Shown here in pieces: positions 52,383 to 61,920 of a stretch of 64,000 nucleotides of DNA. The position numbers and the translations under genes were made by a program. The DNA comes from Verrucomicrobiia bacterium (GTDB lineage Bacteria > Verrucomicrobiota > Verrucomicrobiia > Limisphaerales > JADLHS01). The stretch is from NCBI GenBank assembly GCA_026125285.1, contig JAHCLO010000032.1:1-64000 (forward strand). Direction: 5' to 3'. Positions within the stretch are counted from its first letter, which is position 1; every line of letters starts with the position of its first letter. A model generated the notes under the pieces. That model made no database searches, was not told the origin of the DNA, and saw only the letters and a program-made list of their open reading frames with translations.

Positions 52383-53099
52383 ATGAAAACAACCGCAAAC
52401 GAACTGAACATCCGCAGGGCCGACGAACGCGGCCATGCCGACCACGGCTGGCTGAACACGTATCACACCTTCTCTTTCGCCGATTACTATGACCCGGCGC
52501 AGATGGGGTTTCGTTCCTTACGCGTAATCAATGACGACCGTATCGCACCGGGCATGGGTTTTGGCACGCATCCGCACCGCGACATGGAGATTTTCAGTTA
52601 CGTGCTGGACGGTGCGCTGGAGCACAAGGACAGTATGGGCAACGGACGGCGACTCCAGCCCGGTCAGATTCAACTGATGAGCGCGGGCCGGGGCATCACG
52701 CATAGCGAATTCAACCCCTCCCGCACCACGCCGCTTCATCTCCTGCAAATCTGGATTCGGCCGCGCGAACGCGGCCTGACGCCCGGTTACACGGAATGGC
52801 ATCCACGACCGGAGCAGGCTGACGCGGCCAAAGTGCTGGTCATCTCCCCGGATGGCCGCGACGGTTCAGCAATCATTCATCAAGACGTGGACATCTATCG
52901 CCTTCGACTCCAAGCCGGGCAGACAGTGACGCACCAACTCCGGCCGGGGCGAGGCGCGTGGTTGCACGTTGCCGAAGGTGGTCTGGCCTTGAATGGGGTC
53001 GAACTCAACGCAGGCGATGGCGCGAGCACGGAAACAATCGGAACCCTCTCACTCGTGGCCAGCCCATCGGCGGAAGCGATTCTTTTCGATCTCAAATAA
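52383..53099 (+). CDS. Pirin-family bicupin (YhaK/quercetinase-like)
   Basis: 238 residues. HRDMEIFSYVLDGALEHKDSMG holds the metal-site His and Glu residues of the N-terminal cupin, together with GFGTHPHRD just before; TLGLLQIWIRP-type LLQIWIRPRERGLTPGYTEW follows. The N-terminus RRADERGHADHGWLNTYHTFSFADYYDP is the standard YhaK-type start. Pirins can act as quercetin 2,3-dioxygenases or redox sensors. Divergent LysR control is inferred from the shared 82-bp gap. Confidence 0.93.
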   Translation: MKTTANELNIRRADERGHADHGWLNTYHTFSFADYYDPAQMGFRSLRVINDDRIAPGMGFGTHPHRDMEIFSYVLDGALEHKDSMGNGRRLQPGQIQLMSAGRGITHSEFNPSRTTPLHLLQIWIRPRERGLTPGYTEWHPRPEQADAAKVLVISPDGRDGSAIIHQDVDIYRLRLQAGQTVTHQLRPGRGAWLHVAEGGLALNGVELNAGDGASTETIGTLSLVASPSAEAILFDLK

Positions 53100-53232
53100 C
53101 GCAACCCCAGCGAGACACATCAGGATTAGAGCCGGTTCACTGTCGGCGCAAAATTCACACACCGCCTGAATCCAGCCTCAAGGCCAAGGGTTCACCATCC
53201 GGCCCATTGCCTTTACCTTGGGATGCCCCACA

Positions 53233-54513
53233 ATGTTTCCCATGGACCAGAGAAGAAAACGTCACGTGGTGGTGCTGGGTGCCGGCTTCGGTGGGCTGGC
53301 GTTCTGTCAACAGTTCCGGCATCCCAACGCGCGCCTCACGCTCGTGGACCGCACGAATCATCATCTGTTCCAGCCGCTGCTGTATCAGGTGGCCGCGTGC
53401 GGTTTGTCCGCGCCAGATATTGCCCAGCCCATCCGCGGCATCTTGTCCAAACGGCGCGACATCACCGTGCAGTTCAACCACGCGGTGGACTTCAATCTCG
53501 CGAAGAAACGGGTTCGGCTGGAAAAAGGGGCACTGGACTACGACTTCCTCGTTCTGGCGATGGGCGGCCAGACCAGTTACTTCGGGCATCCCGAATGGGA
53601 GCAATTTGCGCCTGGCCTGAAAACGCTCGGCGATGCGCTCCACATTCGCAGTCAGATTCTGCTGGCATTCGAGCAGGCCGAAAACGAAGCCGATCCGGCG
53701 GAACGCGACCGTTTGCTGACCATTGTGGTGGTCGGTGGTGGCCCGACGGGTGTGGAACTTGCGGGTGCGTTCGCCGAACTGGCGCGCACGGTCTTGAATC
53801 GGGACTTCCGCCGGATTGATCCGACCAAGGCGCGGATTATTCTCATCGAGGGGTCGCCCATGGTCCTCTCGCACTTGCCGCCCGACTTGTCAGCCAGTGC
53901 GCAACGCCAGTTGCAGGCGTTGGGCGTGCGGATTCGGAACAAACTTCATGTGCGAGACATTCGCGCCGGAGAAGTGGAACTGGCGAATGGCGAAATCATC
54001 CGTGCGGGCAACATCCTCTGGGCCGCAGGCGTTGCGGCGGCGCCGCTCACAAAGAAACTCGCGGTTGAACTCGACAAGGCGGGCCGGGTGAAGGTGAATC
54101 CCGACCTCAGTCTGCCGGACCATCCCGAGGTTTTTGCGATCGGCGACCTGGCACTGGCGCTGGATGCGACGGGGAGGCCGATTCCCGGCGTTTCGCCGGC
54201 CGCGATGCAGATGGGCAGACACGTCGCGAAGATCATCGCCGGTGAGATCGTCGCGGGTACGAAGCCGGCAGCACGACCTGGATTCAAATACTGGGACAAG
54301 GGCACCATGGCGACAATTGGCCGTTCGGCGGCGGTGGCGTGGGTTGGCCGGTTCAAATTCACCGGCTGGTTCGCCTGGCTGGCGTGGCTGTCCATCCACC
54401 TGATATTTTTGATCGGTTTTCGCAACCGCCTCGCCGTGTTGTTTCAATGGACGTATTCCTATTTCACCTACAAGCGTAGCGCACGCATCATCACTTATCC
54501 TCCGTCGCGTTAA
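53233..54513 (+). CDS. NDH-2-like FAD/NAD(P)-dependent dehydrogenase
   Basis: 426 residues from ATG 53233; ATG 53242 is an alternative. Two Rossmann motifs are present: VVVLGAGFGGLAFCQQF for FAD and TIVVVGGGPTGVELAGAFAEL for NADH. The C-terminus FAWLAWLSIHLIFLIGFRNRLAVLFQWTYSYFTY is the membrane-binding helix of type II NADH dehydrogenases. It probably oxidises NADH and reduces quinone at the inner membrane without proton pumping. It is 133 bp after the pirin gene and could be in the same transcript. Confidence 0.93.
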   Translation: MFPMDQRRKRHVVVLGAGFGGLAFCQQFRHPNARLTLVDRTNHHLFQPLLYQVAACGLSAPDIAQPIRGILSKRRDITVQFNHAVDFNLAKKRVRLEKGALDYDFLVLAMGGQTSYFGHPEWEQFAPGLKTLGDALHIRSQILLAFEQAENEADPAERDRLLTIVVVGGGPTGVELAGAFAELARTVLNRDFRRIDPTKARIILIEGSPMVLSHLPPDLSASAQRQLQALGVRIRNKLHVRDIRAGEVELANGEIIRAGNILWAAGVAAAPLTKKLAVELDKAGRVKVNPDLSLPDHPEVFAIGDLALALDATGRPIPGVSPAAMQMGRHVAKIIAGEIVAGTKPAARPGFKYWDKGTMATIGRSAAVAWVGRFKFTGWFAWLAWLSIHLIFLIGFRNRLAVLFQWTYSYFTYKRSARIITYPPSR

Positions 54514-54627
54514 CTTTCTGGATGCATCAGCGGTACGCATCCAAAAGACCGAACCCGGATGCCGCATGGCACCCATGCAAAACCGGCTTGAGCTTGCCGA
54601 ACGCGCCAGACAGAATCCTCCTCACCA

Positions 54628-54711
54628 GCGCGCGTGGCGGAATGGCAGACGCGCCAGACTTAGGATCTGGTTCCGAAAGGATTGGAGGTTCAAGTCCTCT
54701 CGCGCGCACCA
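54628..54711 (+). tRNA. tRNA-Leu (UAG)
   Basis: 84 bases including encoded CCA. The acceptor stem GCGCGCG pairs with CGCGCGC; the anticodon stem CCAGA/TCTGG carries the loop CTTAGGA with anticodon TAG at 54661-54663. A class II long variable arm (TTCCGAAAGGATT region) and T-arm (GGAGGTTCAAGTCCTCT) are present. Confidence 0.95.
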
Positions 54712-54718
54712 AGCTCGT

Positions 54719-55105
54719 TTACTCCTTGACCCAGAAATCAATGACGAACACATCGGCCAGCACGGGGCCGACCAGGGCGCCAAACTTCTTGTGCTCCGGA
54801 TGCACCAGGTACGCATCGCGATCCGGCTCGCTCTTGAACGTGAGGATGAAGCCGTGCGTGAAGCCTTTGTCGAGTTTTTCAGGACTGTTGTTCGTGCCCC
54901 ACTCGTAGGAGACAATCTCCGGGATCTTTCCTTTCAAGGCTCGAAAGGCGTCTTCCACCTCCTTGATCTTCTCTTTGGTTACCGTGTCTTTGAACTTGAA
55001 CGCCACAACATGGCGCAGCTTTGCATCTTTGGCCGGAGCTTCGGCGGCGATACCGCTCAGGCTGCAAACGATTCCGATCAGTACGATGAGGGTGAGTATT
55101 TTCAT
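54719..55105 (-). CDS. Dabb (stress-responsive A/B barrel) family exported protein
   Basis: 128 residues with a signal peptide (KILTLIVLIGIVCSLSGIAAEA). The dimeric alpha-beta barrel pattern is LRHVVAFKFKDTVTKEKIKEVEDAFRALKGKIPEI, DKGFTHGFILTFKSEPDRDAYLVHPEHKKFGALVGP and VFVIDFWV. Its activity is unknown. It is convergent with the tRNA-Leu gene, 7 bp apart. Confidence 0.9.
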   Translation of the reverse strand: MKILTLIVLIGIVCSLSGIAAEAPAKDAKLRHVVAFKFKDTVTKEKIKEVEDAFRALKGKIPEIVSYEWGTNNSPEKLDKGFTHGFILTFKSEPDRDAYLVHPEHKKFGALVGPVLADVFVIDFWVKE

Positions 55106-55171
55106 AACACGGCGAGATTTGACGTCGGGGCGGTTGAATTCTCAAGCACAAAGGTTGATGCCGCCACGCCG

Positions 55172-56425
55172 TCAAGGCCCGGTCGCGAGCGGCACGAATA
55201 CGAAGGGAGTAGGCAGACAGGAGGCCCCGGGCGGAGAGTAAATAATCTCGACGACATCGGTCTGGCCGCGTGGGACCGGTGGAAATTTCTCGATCAACAC
55301 CAGTTCGTTGAGGCCGCCAAACACCACGCGGTCGCTTGGTAGGTTCACGATGCCGCCAGGCAGGAGACCGGAACTGACTTGCACAACCGCGGCCAGCGCG
55401 CCGCACCACGGACCGCCCCCCGTCTTGGCCATCAGCAACGCCACGCCACGCCCATCGCTGCTGGCGCGGGTGAGTCGGATGCGATACAACGTGCCGTAGT
55501 TGCCGACGTTGCGGCTTTCCCGGTTCTCAATGCTGTCGTGGCCTCGAATCCAAGGGTCAGTTCGTCCGTCTGCGACGATAAGTTGCACCGGACCGTCACT
55601 CGGATCGAGGATGTTGTCTGACGCGTTGGTGACCACAAAATCGCTGGTCAGAAACAATCCGCGTCCCGCTCCGCTGCCGGAATCCTTGCCCGGCATGACG
55701 GCAGGCAGTTTAGGCAGGATATCAATGATTTCGACGCTTTGCTGCTCCGGATCGCGCTGAAACACAGTTACCCGGGCAGGTTGAGTGATTTCAAATTCAT
55801 AGAACGCGTGAACGAGTTGATCGCGCGTAGCCGTTGCCGCGTCCAGCTCCGGGTCAATCGGAGCGCGATTCCCGGGAGGAATTGTTCGGGAGTTCACTTC
55901 CGGTTCCCCACCAAGGAACCGTGCCAGCGCGGTTTTGGCAATCTCATGATAATGGCTGCCGGGTTGTGGGAACGCCCGACGCAAGAAGCGGAGAGTCATC
56001 GGCTCCGCTCCCAGGTTTTCGATGACGGCGGAAATGGTCTTTGGTGAATTGGTTGGTGTAGGTACGTGATAAATGTAGAGCCGCACCACTCCGGGCTGCA
56101 CCGCTTCTTGCAGGGCGATGCCATTGCCGGTCAGGAAATATTCCGGCTTGTCTGAAAACAGAAACTGCGGTCCGCCAACCGCCGCAATCTCCACCGGCAA
56201 CCGTGGCAACGCCGCCCGCCGCGCCGTCAGCTCGGGCATCACGACGACCTCACCCGCCTTCGCGTCCCGCAACGCATCCCTTTCGACAGCCGTCAACTCA
56301 TTGGCAGTGCAAGCCAACTCCAAGGCGGCCCCAGCAAGCAGCGCGGCCATGAGGAGGGTTCTGATCCGCCATTTGCCGGCACGGAACTCGCCCTGGGAAC
56401 TCAAGGAAGAGGTGTAATTCTCCAC
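55172..56425 (-). CDS. Exported protein of unknown function
   Basis: 417 residues. The N-terminus has a hydrophobic segment ending at LLAGAALELAC, a possible lipobox. The body is beta-rich with aromatic turns (YFLTGNGIALQEAVQPGVVRLYIYHVPTPTNSPKTISAVIENLGAEPMTLRF; YGTLYRIRLTRASSDGRGVALLMAKTGGGPWCGALAAVVQV; EIIYSPPGASCLPTPFVFVPL). It may bind cell-surface material. No named family recognised. It is followed by the Dabb gene, 66 bp away on the same strand, so the two may be cotranscribed. Confidence 0.65.
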   Translation of the reverse strand: MENYTSSLSSQGEFRAGKWRIRTLLMAALLAGAALELACTANELTAVERDALRDAKAGEVVVMPELTARRAALPRLPVEIAAVGGPQFLFSDKPEYFLTGNGIALQEAVQPGVVRLYIYHVPTPTNSPKTISAVIENLGAEPMTLRFLRRAFPQPGSHYHEIAKTALARFLGGEPEVNSRTIPPGNRAPIDPELDAATATRDQLVHAFYEFEITQPARVTVFQRDPEQQSVEIIDILPKLPAVMPGKDSGSGAGRGLFLTSDFVVTNASDNILDPSDGPVQLIVADGRTDPWIRGHDSIENRESRNVGNYGTLYRIRLTRASSDGRGVALLMAKTGGGPWCGALAAVVQVSSGLLPGGIVNLPSDRVVFGGLNELVLIEKFPPVPRGQTDVVEIIYSPPGASCLPTPFVFVPLATGP

Positions 56426-56669
56426 CGGGGCAATTTGAACCTTTCATCACGCTGACTCAAGCGAATGTCGGTGAACCGCCCGCATTGACCTGTGCGGGTA
56501 ATGTGTGGTCCAGCGTCCAATCAAAGCGACATCTGGCGGATGCGGCGAAGCGCTGATGCCGGTCACGGCGGCGATTCCGACTTCGAAGCCTGCGGTGTCG
56601 TGAGGTGACGGTGAGGTGGCGAATGTCTGACAAAACTTTCCCCGCTTCCGGCGGGACTGCGACAACGAC

Positions 56670-56714
56670 TGGCGCACCCATCAGGAGTTGAACCTGAAAC
56701 CTTCTGATCCGTAG
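56670..56714 (-). other. Partial tRNA-Arg(ACG) 3' half: attachment site of the mobile element
   Basis: On the minus strand this reads from the anticodon loop CTACGGA (anticodon ACG), through the 3' anticodon strand, variable loop and T-arm (TCAGG-TTCAACT-CCTGA), to acceptor TGGGTGC and GCCA. The 5' half is absent: upstream bases do not pair with the anticodon stem or acceptor, and there is no D-arm. A 3'-half copy next to an integrase gene is the usual trace of tRNA-targeted integration. The rest of the 521-bp gap (56426-56946) shows no gene. Confidence 0.85.
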
Positions 56715-56946
56715 TTCGGGCGAGCAGGGTTTTGGCCAGTCGTCACAAGTTGCATCTAGCTGCGAATCCTAAACATTATCAAGGCATTCCGCGTCTAATG
56801 ACAAGACTCAATGCAACTCGATACAACCGCCCAAAACCGAAAAATTGGCCAAGAATTGGCCAAGCCATTTCCGGCTCGTGAGGCAGCGTGCGCTTCTCGT
56901 GTGGCTGATACACCAGCGCGCTCCGATTTTTTGATGGCATCGGCGC

Positions 56947-58413
56947 ATGAGCGCCGGAAACATTGCTGACGATCCGAACGATGCGGGTGCCGAATCCGCA
57001 GAAACCGCAACGAAGCGGTTTTACCCGAAGACTCATGCCAATTATTGGAAATCACGACTCGAACACCGCTCCTATTCGCGTGATGGGAAAACATTCGAGG
57101 TTGCCGAATGGTCGGTTCGCATCCATTTCAGGGGCATCCGAAAGAGTTTCGATTTGGAAAGCGCCAACAAGGAGGAGGCGGCAGCTAAAGCGCGAGACAT
57201 TTATCTGTCCCTCGTCGCGAAAGGCTGGTCGGCCACGGTCAACGAACTCGCTCCACAGCCAGTCACACTGGCCGAAATTGACAGCGTCTCCGCCACCGTT
57301 GGCGAGTTCCTCGCTGAAGTGGAAAGAACGGCGAATCTCAAACCGAAGACATTTCGCTATTATGGTTCATGTTTGCGACAGCTCGCGGCTTACGTTCAAG
57401 GAGTGAAATCCGATGCCTCACGATTCGACCACCGCAAAGGCGGGTTCAAGGCGTGGCGGCAGCAGGTTGACGCCACTCCCCTTTCAGCGCTCACGCCCGC
57501 CGCGGTCGCCGACTACAAGATGCTCCGCCTCAAACGGGCGGGGAACGATCCGCGACGGAAGCTCGAAGTCAACCGCTCGTTCAATAGTTGGATGCGATGC
57601 GCGAAAAGTCTCTTTAGCGATGCGATCATCTGCAAACCGAATTTCCGCGTCAAAGTTCCCAAGTTCAAAGTGCCCGACAGCCAGCGCGGAGAACGCGAGG
57701 TTTACTGGTTTGAAACGGTCACCTTTGAGCGCCCCGGCTCGATGAAATTCCAAGCACCAGCCGGGATCACGTATGAGGCGCTCGTGACAAACGCGCGCCA
57801 GGAATTGCGCGCGGCGAGTCCCGAAGCCTACAAGTTGTTCCTGCTTTGCCTCTGTGCCGGCCTTCGCCGGGGCGAGGCTGATGTCTGCCTCTGGTCGCAA
57901 CTGAACGCCGATGACAACTCGATCCGACTCGAAGCCAACCAATACATCGAACCCAAGCACGGGTCAGGCGGCACTGTGTATGTTGACCCGTCATTGATGA
58001 AAGAACTGCTCAGCTTCAAAGAGCCGGAGCAGGATGGCTTTGTGGTCAATTCCCCGCTGGGTTGGAAAGCGACGACGTATCGCCGCTATCGCTGCGAACC
58101 GCATTGGCGATCACTCATCGGCTGGCTGGAGAGTAACGGCATCAACGCGCGGAAGAAGGTCCACGAACTGCGGAAGCTCTTTGGCGACGCCATCGTCAAG
58201 CGACATGGAATCTTTGCCGGCAGTGCGCAATTGCGACATTCGACGATCCAGATGACCGCCAGCCATTACACCGACCCGCGTCAGCGCGCGGCGTTGCCAA
58301 TCGGCAATCTGTTTTCAGACGGATGCGAAAGCGCACCTTCAGAGAACTCGCAACAAAACCGTCCATCATCCATTCAAACGCAAAATGGAAAAGGGGTGCG
58401 ACATGCTCCCTGA
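56947..58413 (+). CDS. Tyrosine recombinase/integrase
   Basis: 488 residues from ATG 56947. The catalytic region is visible: Arg in GLRRGEADVCLW, then HELRKLFGDA (His-x-x-Arg), LRHSTIQMTASHYTD with the final His and the nucleophile Tyr. An N-terminal SAM-like DNA-binding region (SATVGEFLAEVERTANLKPKTFRYYGSCLRQLAAYV) precedes it. It sits 233 bp from the partial tRNA-Arg and should integrate and excise the element there. An unusually long N-terminal extension of about 110 residues precedes the core-binding domain. Confidence 0.9.
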   Translation: MSAGNIADDPNDAGAESAETATKRFYPKTHANYWKSRLEHRSYSRDGKTFEVAEWSVRIHFRGIRKSFDLESANKEEAAAKARDIYLSLVAKGWSATVNELAPQPVTLAEIDSVSATVGEFLAEVERTANLKPKTFRYYGSCLRQLAAYVQGVKSDASRFDHRKGGFKAWRQQVDATPLSALTPAAVADYKMLRLKRAGNDPRRKLEVNRSFNSWMRCAKSLFSDAIICKPNFRVKVPKFKVPDSQRGEREVYWFETVTFERPGSMKFQAPAGITYEALVTNARQELRAASPEAYKLFLLCLCAGLRRGEADVCLWSQLNADDNSIRLEANQYIEPKHGSGGTVYVDPSLMKELLSFKEPEQDGFVVNSPLGWKATTYRRYRCEPHWRSLIGWLESNGINARKKVHELRKLFGDAIVKRHGIFAGSAQLRHSTIQMTASHYTDPRQRAALPIGNLFSDGCESAPSENSQQNRPSSIQTQNGKGVRHAP

Positions 58414-58620
58414 TTCACCGAAGCAGGATTCCGCGCCGGCCCGTGCGGGCGGTTGGCTGCGCTCATTTCGCTCCGCCAACCCACCGCACGCGCCGCGACT
58501 GCCGGGGCATCGGCGGTCCGTGCCGCCGTCCGTCGCGCCAGCGGGAACGACTATGCGTTCGTTCCGCCTGTCGCGCCGTCCACCCGCACCGACCGCTTTC
58601 CCATATTTACCGGACTTAAT

Positions 58621-58663
58621 CCGTTTGCACAACGAAGCGTCAGACGCTTCGCTACGCAAACGG
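58621..58663. other. Nested strong hairpin between convergent genes
   Basis: Outer arms CCGTTTGC (58621-58628) and GCAAACGG (58656-58663) enclose inner arms CGAAGCG (58633-58639) and CGCTTCG (58645-58651) around a 5-base loop. No U-run flanks it. It could be a terminator for the facing integrase and minus-strand genes, or a folded single-strand site. Confidence 0.6.
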
Positions 58664-58702
58664 TGAAAACGCCTAAACGCGCATACAAGGCTCCGCCCCG
58701 CG

Positions 58703-59059
58703 CTACTCTTTGTTTTCTTGGGGGCGCATCCCGGACGGTGCGATTTCAGTCACCGCAATCTCGGTGACAACTGGCTGACCGTCGGGAACGAGCGACCGCT
58801 GCTTACCAGCCAAAGAGGTGAGCAGTGACAACTCCATTCGTTGCATCGCTGTCTCGATGCGGCGCAAGGAATGGCCGCGCAACAAAACTTCGTGTGTGGC
58901 ATAAACCAAGCGAAGTTGTTGCTGCTTTTCTTCGCTCTTGAGTTCGGCGAAGGCGAATTGGTCGAACGGCAGCAGGAGACTCTGTTCAGCCGATACTTCG
59001 ATTTTGACCGCGCGAGCGTTCGGATCGCTCGCCCAACATTCGGGTGTTTTTGCGCTCAT
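58703..59059 (-). CDS. Small accessory protein overlapping the relaxase gene
   Basis: 118 residues from ATG 59059, starting 74 bp inside the relaxase 3' end in another frame, which implies coupled translation. It is soluble and mostly helical (LVYATHEVLLRGHSLRRIETAMQRMELSLLTSLAGKQRSLV). No family recognised. Its position suggests a mobilization helper. Confidence 0.55.
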   Translation of the reverse strand: MSAKTPECWASDPNARAVKIEVSAEQSLLLPFDQFAFAELKSEEKQQQLRLVYATHEVLLRGHSLRRIETAMQRMELSLLTSLAGKQRSLVPDGQPVVTEIAVTEIAPSGMRPQENKE

Positions 59060-61838
59060 GGGTTTCAATAGGTTGATGACTACGACGGGAAATCTTGAGG
59101 CGACAGAAATGATCCGCAGCGCGACGACCGAATCGGAGCATGTATCCATGCAGCCGATCCCAAAGGCGAACGCCGCGACGAGGCGTGAAGCCGGCGGGGA
59201 GTTCCATCGCCAACGGGCGATGACCGGAGCGCGTCACATTCTCACGAAGTTGCTGCTTGTCCGGCGTGAAGATGCGAATGCCGCGTCGGCCGCGTGAGAT
59301 GGTCACATACCACTGCTGGGCATTTGTCGCTGCCTTGATGGTTGAGTCGGAGAACAGAACGTAGTCCACCGTCTTGCCTTGCGAGCCGTAGGACGTGACA
59401 GCGTATCCGGGCAGGAATTCGCGGAAACCGTTGTCCAAAACGCGACCGTCACTGAGTTCGACGCCGCCGTCGGAACGAACGGACTTCACCGTGACGAGTT
59501 CGCCGTTCGTGACGCGGCCTCCTGACGCCAGCTTGCGGTTGGCCTTGAGAAGCAGACGGTCGCCTGTCGAAACCTGACATTCGCGCGGCAGGCAAACCGA
59601 AACGCGATCAAGCATCTTGTTTGATACCGTGACGAAACGTCCGCCCACATCAACCAGTACGCCCGCCTTGACGATTCCGGCAAGCGTGCCCTTTGCGCCC
59701 GGCTCGGCCTCGCGGATCTTCTGGTTGAACACCACGACCGCGCCTGCCGGATAAAAGCGCTCGTCGCGCCTTTGCGCATTCGTCAGGTCGAGCCTGTCCA
59801 AAACTTGAATCGTCGTATCGGACGAGCCGAGCAATCCATTTGATTTCAGCGCGTCGCGCACGCGCGAATTGACGCGATGAACCTCCGCCCAGGTCTGCGA
59901 AACCACGACCGCCGAAGCATTTTGTTCCGCGAGCCGGATATACTCGTCGGCGAGCTTGTCGGCCTGATCGCCCAAGCCGCAGGACACCACCGCGCCCAGC
60001 TTATCGAGGCGCTCAAATGATTCGGCCACCTTGCCAGCCGCAGCCGACTCCACGGCCTTCCGATACTGTTTGATCTGCTTACGCTCCTCGTAATCGCGTC
60101 CCAGCGACGGGTCTTGCCGGCGAATCTTGTGCAACTCCACTGGCTTCACGCCAGAATGGCGTTCAATGGCAAGTAGCGCATCCGATGCCTCAACCGCGCC
60201 ATGCTGCCGGGTATCACCGGAAAGAATAACCCGTGCGCTCCGGTCACGAGCCAGGCGCAGCAGTTCGAGCATTTGCCGTCCGCCGATTTGTCCCGCCTCG
60301 TCCACGACCACGACCGCGCCTTCTGCCAATTCATGCTTGAGAAGAAAGTTCGCGACCGTTGAAGGGGATGGCAGGCCGGCCTTCTCCATGTCCGCGACTT
60401 GTTGACGTTGCGGAGCAAGCACGACCACGCGCCGACCCGCCTGTTGAACCTGCTCGACAAGTTCACGAAGAACAAAACTCTTGCCTGTGCCAGCACCACC
60501 ACGAAAAACGGAAACGGCGTTCGTTGAAGACAGCAGCGCGTCGAGAGCGGTGCGTTGCTCATCGTCCAACGCCGGATTCACGGGCCGTGGATTCGCCACC
60601 AGTGGATGCCAAGCCGCAACCCCTTCTTTCGCCGTCTGGACGATCTCCCATTCGCGCAGCAGGACATCACGCAGGGTCACTTCACCCGGACGCGCTTCGT
60701 CCCGGATGTAGCCGCGTCGCCGGGTAAAATCGGTCAGTTCAGAAACCGAGATGTCCTCGCCTCGTGCGTGACCGAGCGCTTCCTGCCACACCTGACACTC
60801 CAGCACGACAGAATTGCGGTCGAACAGATGCTCCTCCGCCCATTGCACGGCTTCGCTCACGCTCGTCCATTGATCTTTAGGTGTCCGTATTGATTGGAGG
60901 CTCCCAAGTTGGCGCATGAGCGCCCGTTCGGTTTCACTCAATTGAGCGTCCCAGAGCGTCCGCAATTCTTCCCGGCTCAATTCCCTCTGTTTCCGCATCC
61001 GCTCGCTTTCGGCCAGGCGTGCCCTCAAATCCTTCATGTTGCCGGCTTCAAGCTCCGGCTTTTCGGCAAGCAAACGATCCAGTGCGGCATCAATCTCTCC
61101 ACGACGCTTGGAGAATCGGTCGCACAGTTCCTGGGAAATGGCTTCAATCTGGAAATCACCACACGCCCGATTCTGGAGCTGATAGCCGAACGACTTCAGA
61201 TCGCGGGCCAGTTCGTGGTAATACAGATTCTCGGCAAACTTTCTGGCGCGCAGGAGTTCATAATTCTCGAGCGCCTTCCAGCGATTCTCCACAGGGTCGA
61301 ACGTGGCATTGAAGACAATGCAATGAGTGTGCAGATGCGGGTCGAGGGCGCGTGAGGTTTCGTGCGTGAACAATGCCGCGGCGAAATTGCCCGTCAGCCG
61401 TTCGCTCCGCGCCCCGCCGATGCGGACGCGAGTGGCCGCGAATGCCTCAAAGTGCCGCAGCGCCAGTTGAACCGCCCGCGCGTGAGCCTTGATGATCCGC
61501 TTGTCTTCGCCCAGGAAAGCGGCCAGGGACACCGATTTGGGCGGCGAAAAGGTGAAGTCGTAGAATATCCGCCGGTCGGCCACGGTCCGGCCATTCTGAA
61601 TTCGCGTGGTCTTCAATTCCGGTGTCAACCGCTCCCCCGTGGTCGGGTGTTGATTCTCACAAAGACGCAGAAAGTCGTCGGCGAAGACAGTCCCGGACAA
61701 ACTCAACCGTGCCGCGCCCATACCAATCCACTCGCCGGACACACGTTGCCCTTCGGCGTAATAGTCGCCAATCGCAAGGTGTTCCTCGAAGTATTCCTGC
61801 GCGTTCTTGAGGTTGTACTGCGTCTTGGCCGTGACCAC
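58986..61838 (-). CDS. MobF-family conjugative relaxase-helicase (TrwC/TraI-like)
   Basis: 950 residues from GTG 61838. The frame opens at 61922, but the first 28 residues look non-coding and overlap the divergent gene, so the start is uncertain. The relaxase domain has the metal-binding His triad in DPHLHTHCIVFNATF and catalytic Tyr candidates near the N-terminus (DYYAEGQ). The helicase half has Walker A FRGGAGTGKSF, motif II VVVDEAGQIG and the late TISRGRRGIRIF. It nicks oriT, stays covalently bound to the strand, and unwinds DNA for transfer. Closest match: TrwC/TraI. Confidence 0.9.
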   Translation of the reverse strand: MVTAKTQYNLKNAQEYFEEHLAIGDYYAEGQRVSGEWIGMGAARLSLSGTVFADDFLRLCENQHPTTGERLTPELKTTRIQNGRTVADRRIFYDFTFSPPKSVSLAAFLGEDKRIIKAHARAVQLALRHFEAFAATRVRIGGARSERLTGNFAAALFTHETSRALDPHLHTHCIVFNATFDPVENRWKALENYELLRARKFAENLYYHELARDLKSFGYQLQNRACGDFQIEAISQELCDRFSKRRGEIDAALDRLLAEKPELEAGNMKDLRARLAESERMRKQRELSREELRTLWDAQLSETERALMRQLGSLQSIRTPKDQWTSVSEAVQWAEEHLFDRNSVVLECQVWQEALGHARGEDISVSELTDFTRRRGYIRDEARPGEVTLRDVLLREWEIVQTAKEGVAAWHPLVANPRPVNPALDDEQRTALDALLSSTNAVSVFRGGAGTGKSFVLRELVEQVQQAGRRVVVLAPQRQQVADMEKAGLPSPSTVANFLLKHELAEGAVVVVDEAGQIGGRQMLELLRLARDRSARVILSGDTRQHGAVEASDALLAIERHSGVKPVELHKIRRQDPSLGRDYEERKQIKQYRKAVESAAAGKVAESFERLDKLGAVVSCGLGDQADKLADEYIRLAEQNASAVVVSQTWAEVHRVNSRVRDALKSNGLLGSSDTTIQVLDRLDLTNAQRRDERFYPAGAVVVFNQKIREAEPGAKGTLAGIVKAGVLVDVGGRFVTVSNKMLDRVSVCLPRECQVSTGDRLLLKANRKLASGGRVTNGELVTVKSVRSDGGVELSDGRVLDNGFREFLPGYAVTSYGSQGKTVDYVLFSDSTIKAATNAQQWYVTISRGRRGIRIFTPDKQQLRENVTRSGHRPLAMELPAGFTPRRGVRLWDRLHGYMLRFGRRAADHFCRLKISRRSHQPIETHERKNTRMLGERSERSRGQNRSIG

Positions 61839-61920
61839 GTGCAGGACGATAGCCGGACTGTGTGCGGATGTTGTGTATGTGCTACACCATCGCAACGCCT
61901 GTCCGTGCTCAACTATGCGC

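Noticed and set aside
54628..54711. tRNA-Leu as the integration site
   Set aside because: The gene is intact with no duplicate 3' half nearby; the partial tRNA next to the integrase is tRNA-Arg.
58621..58663. Integron attC site
   Set aside because: It is a hairpin, but the arms lack the conserved core bases and no integron integrase is present.
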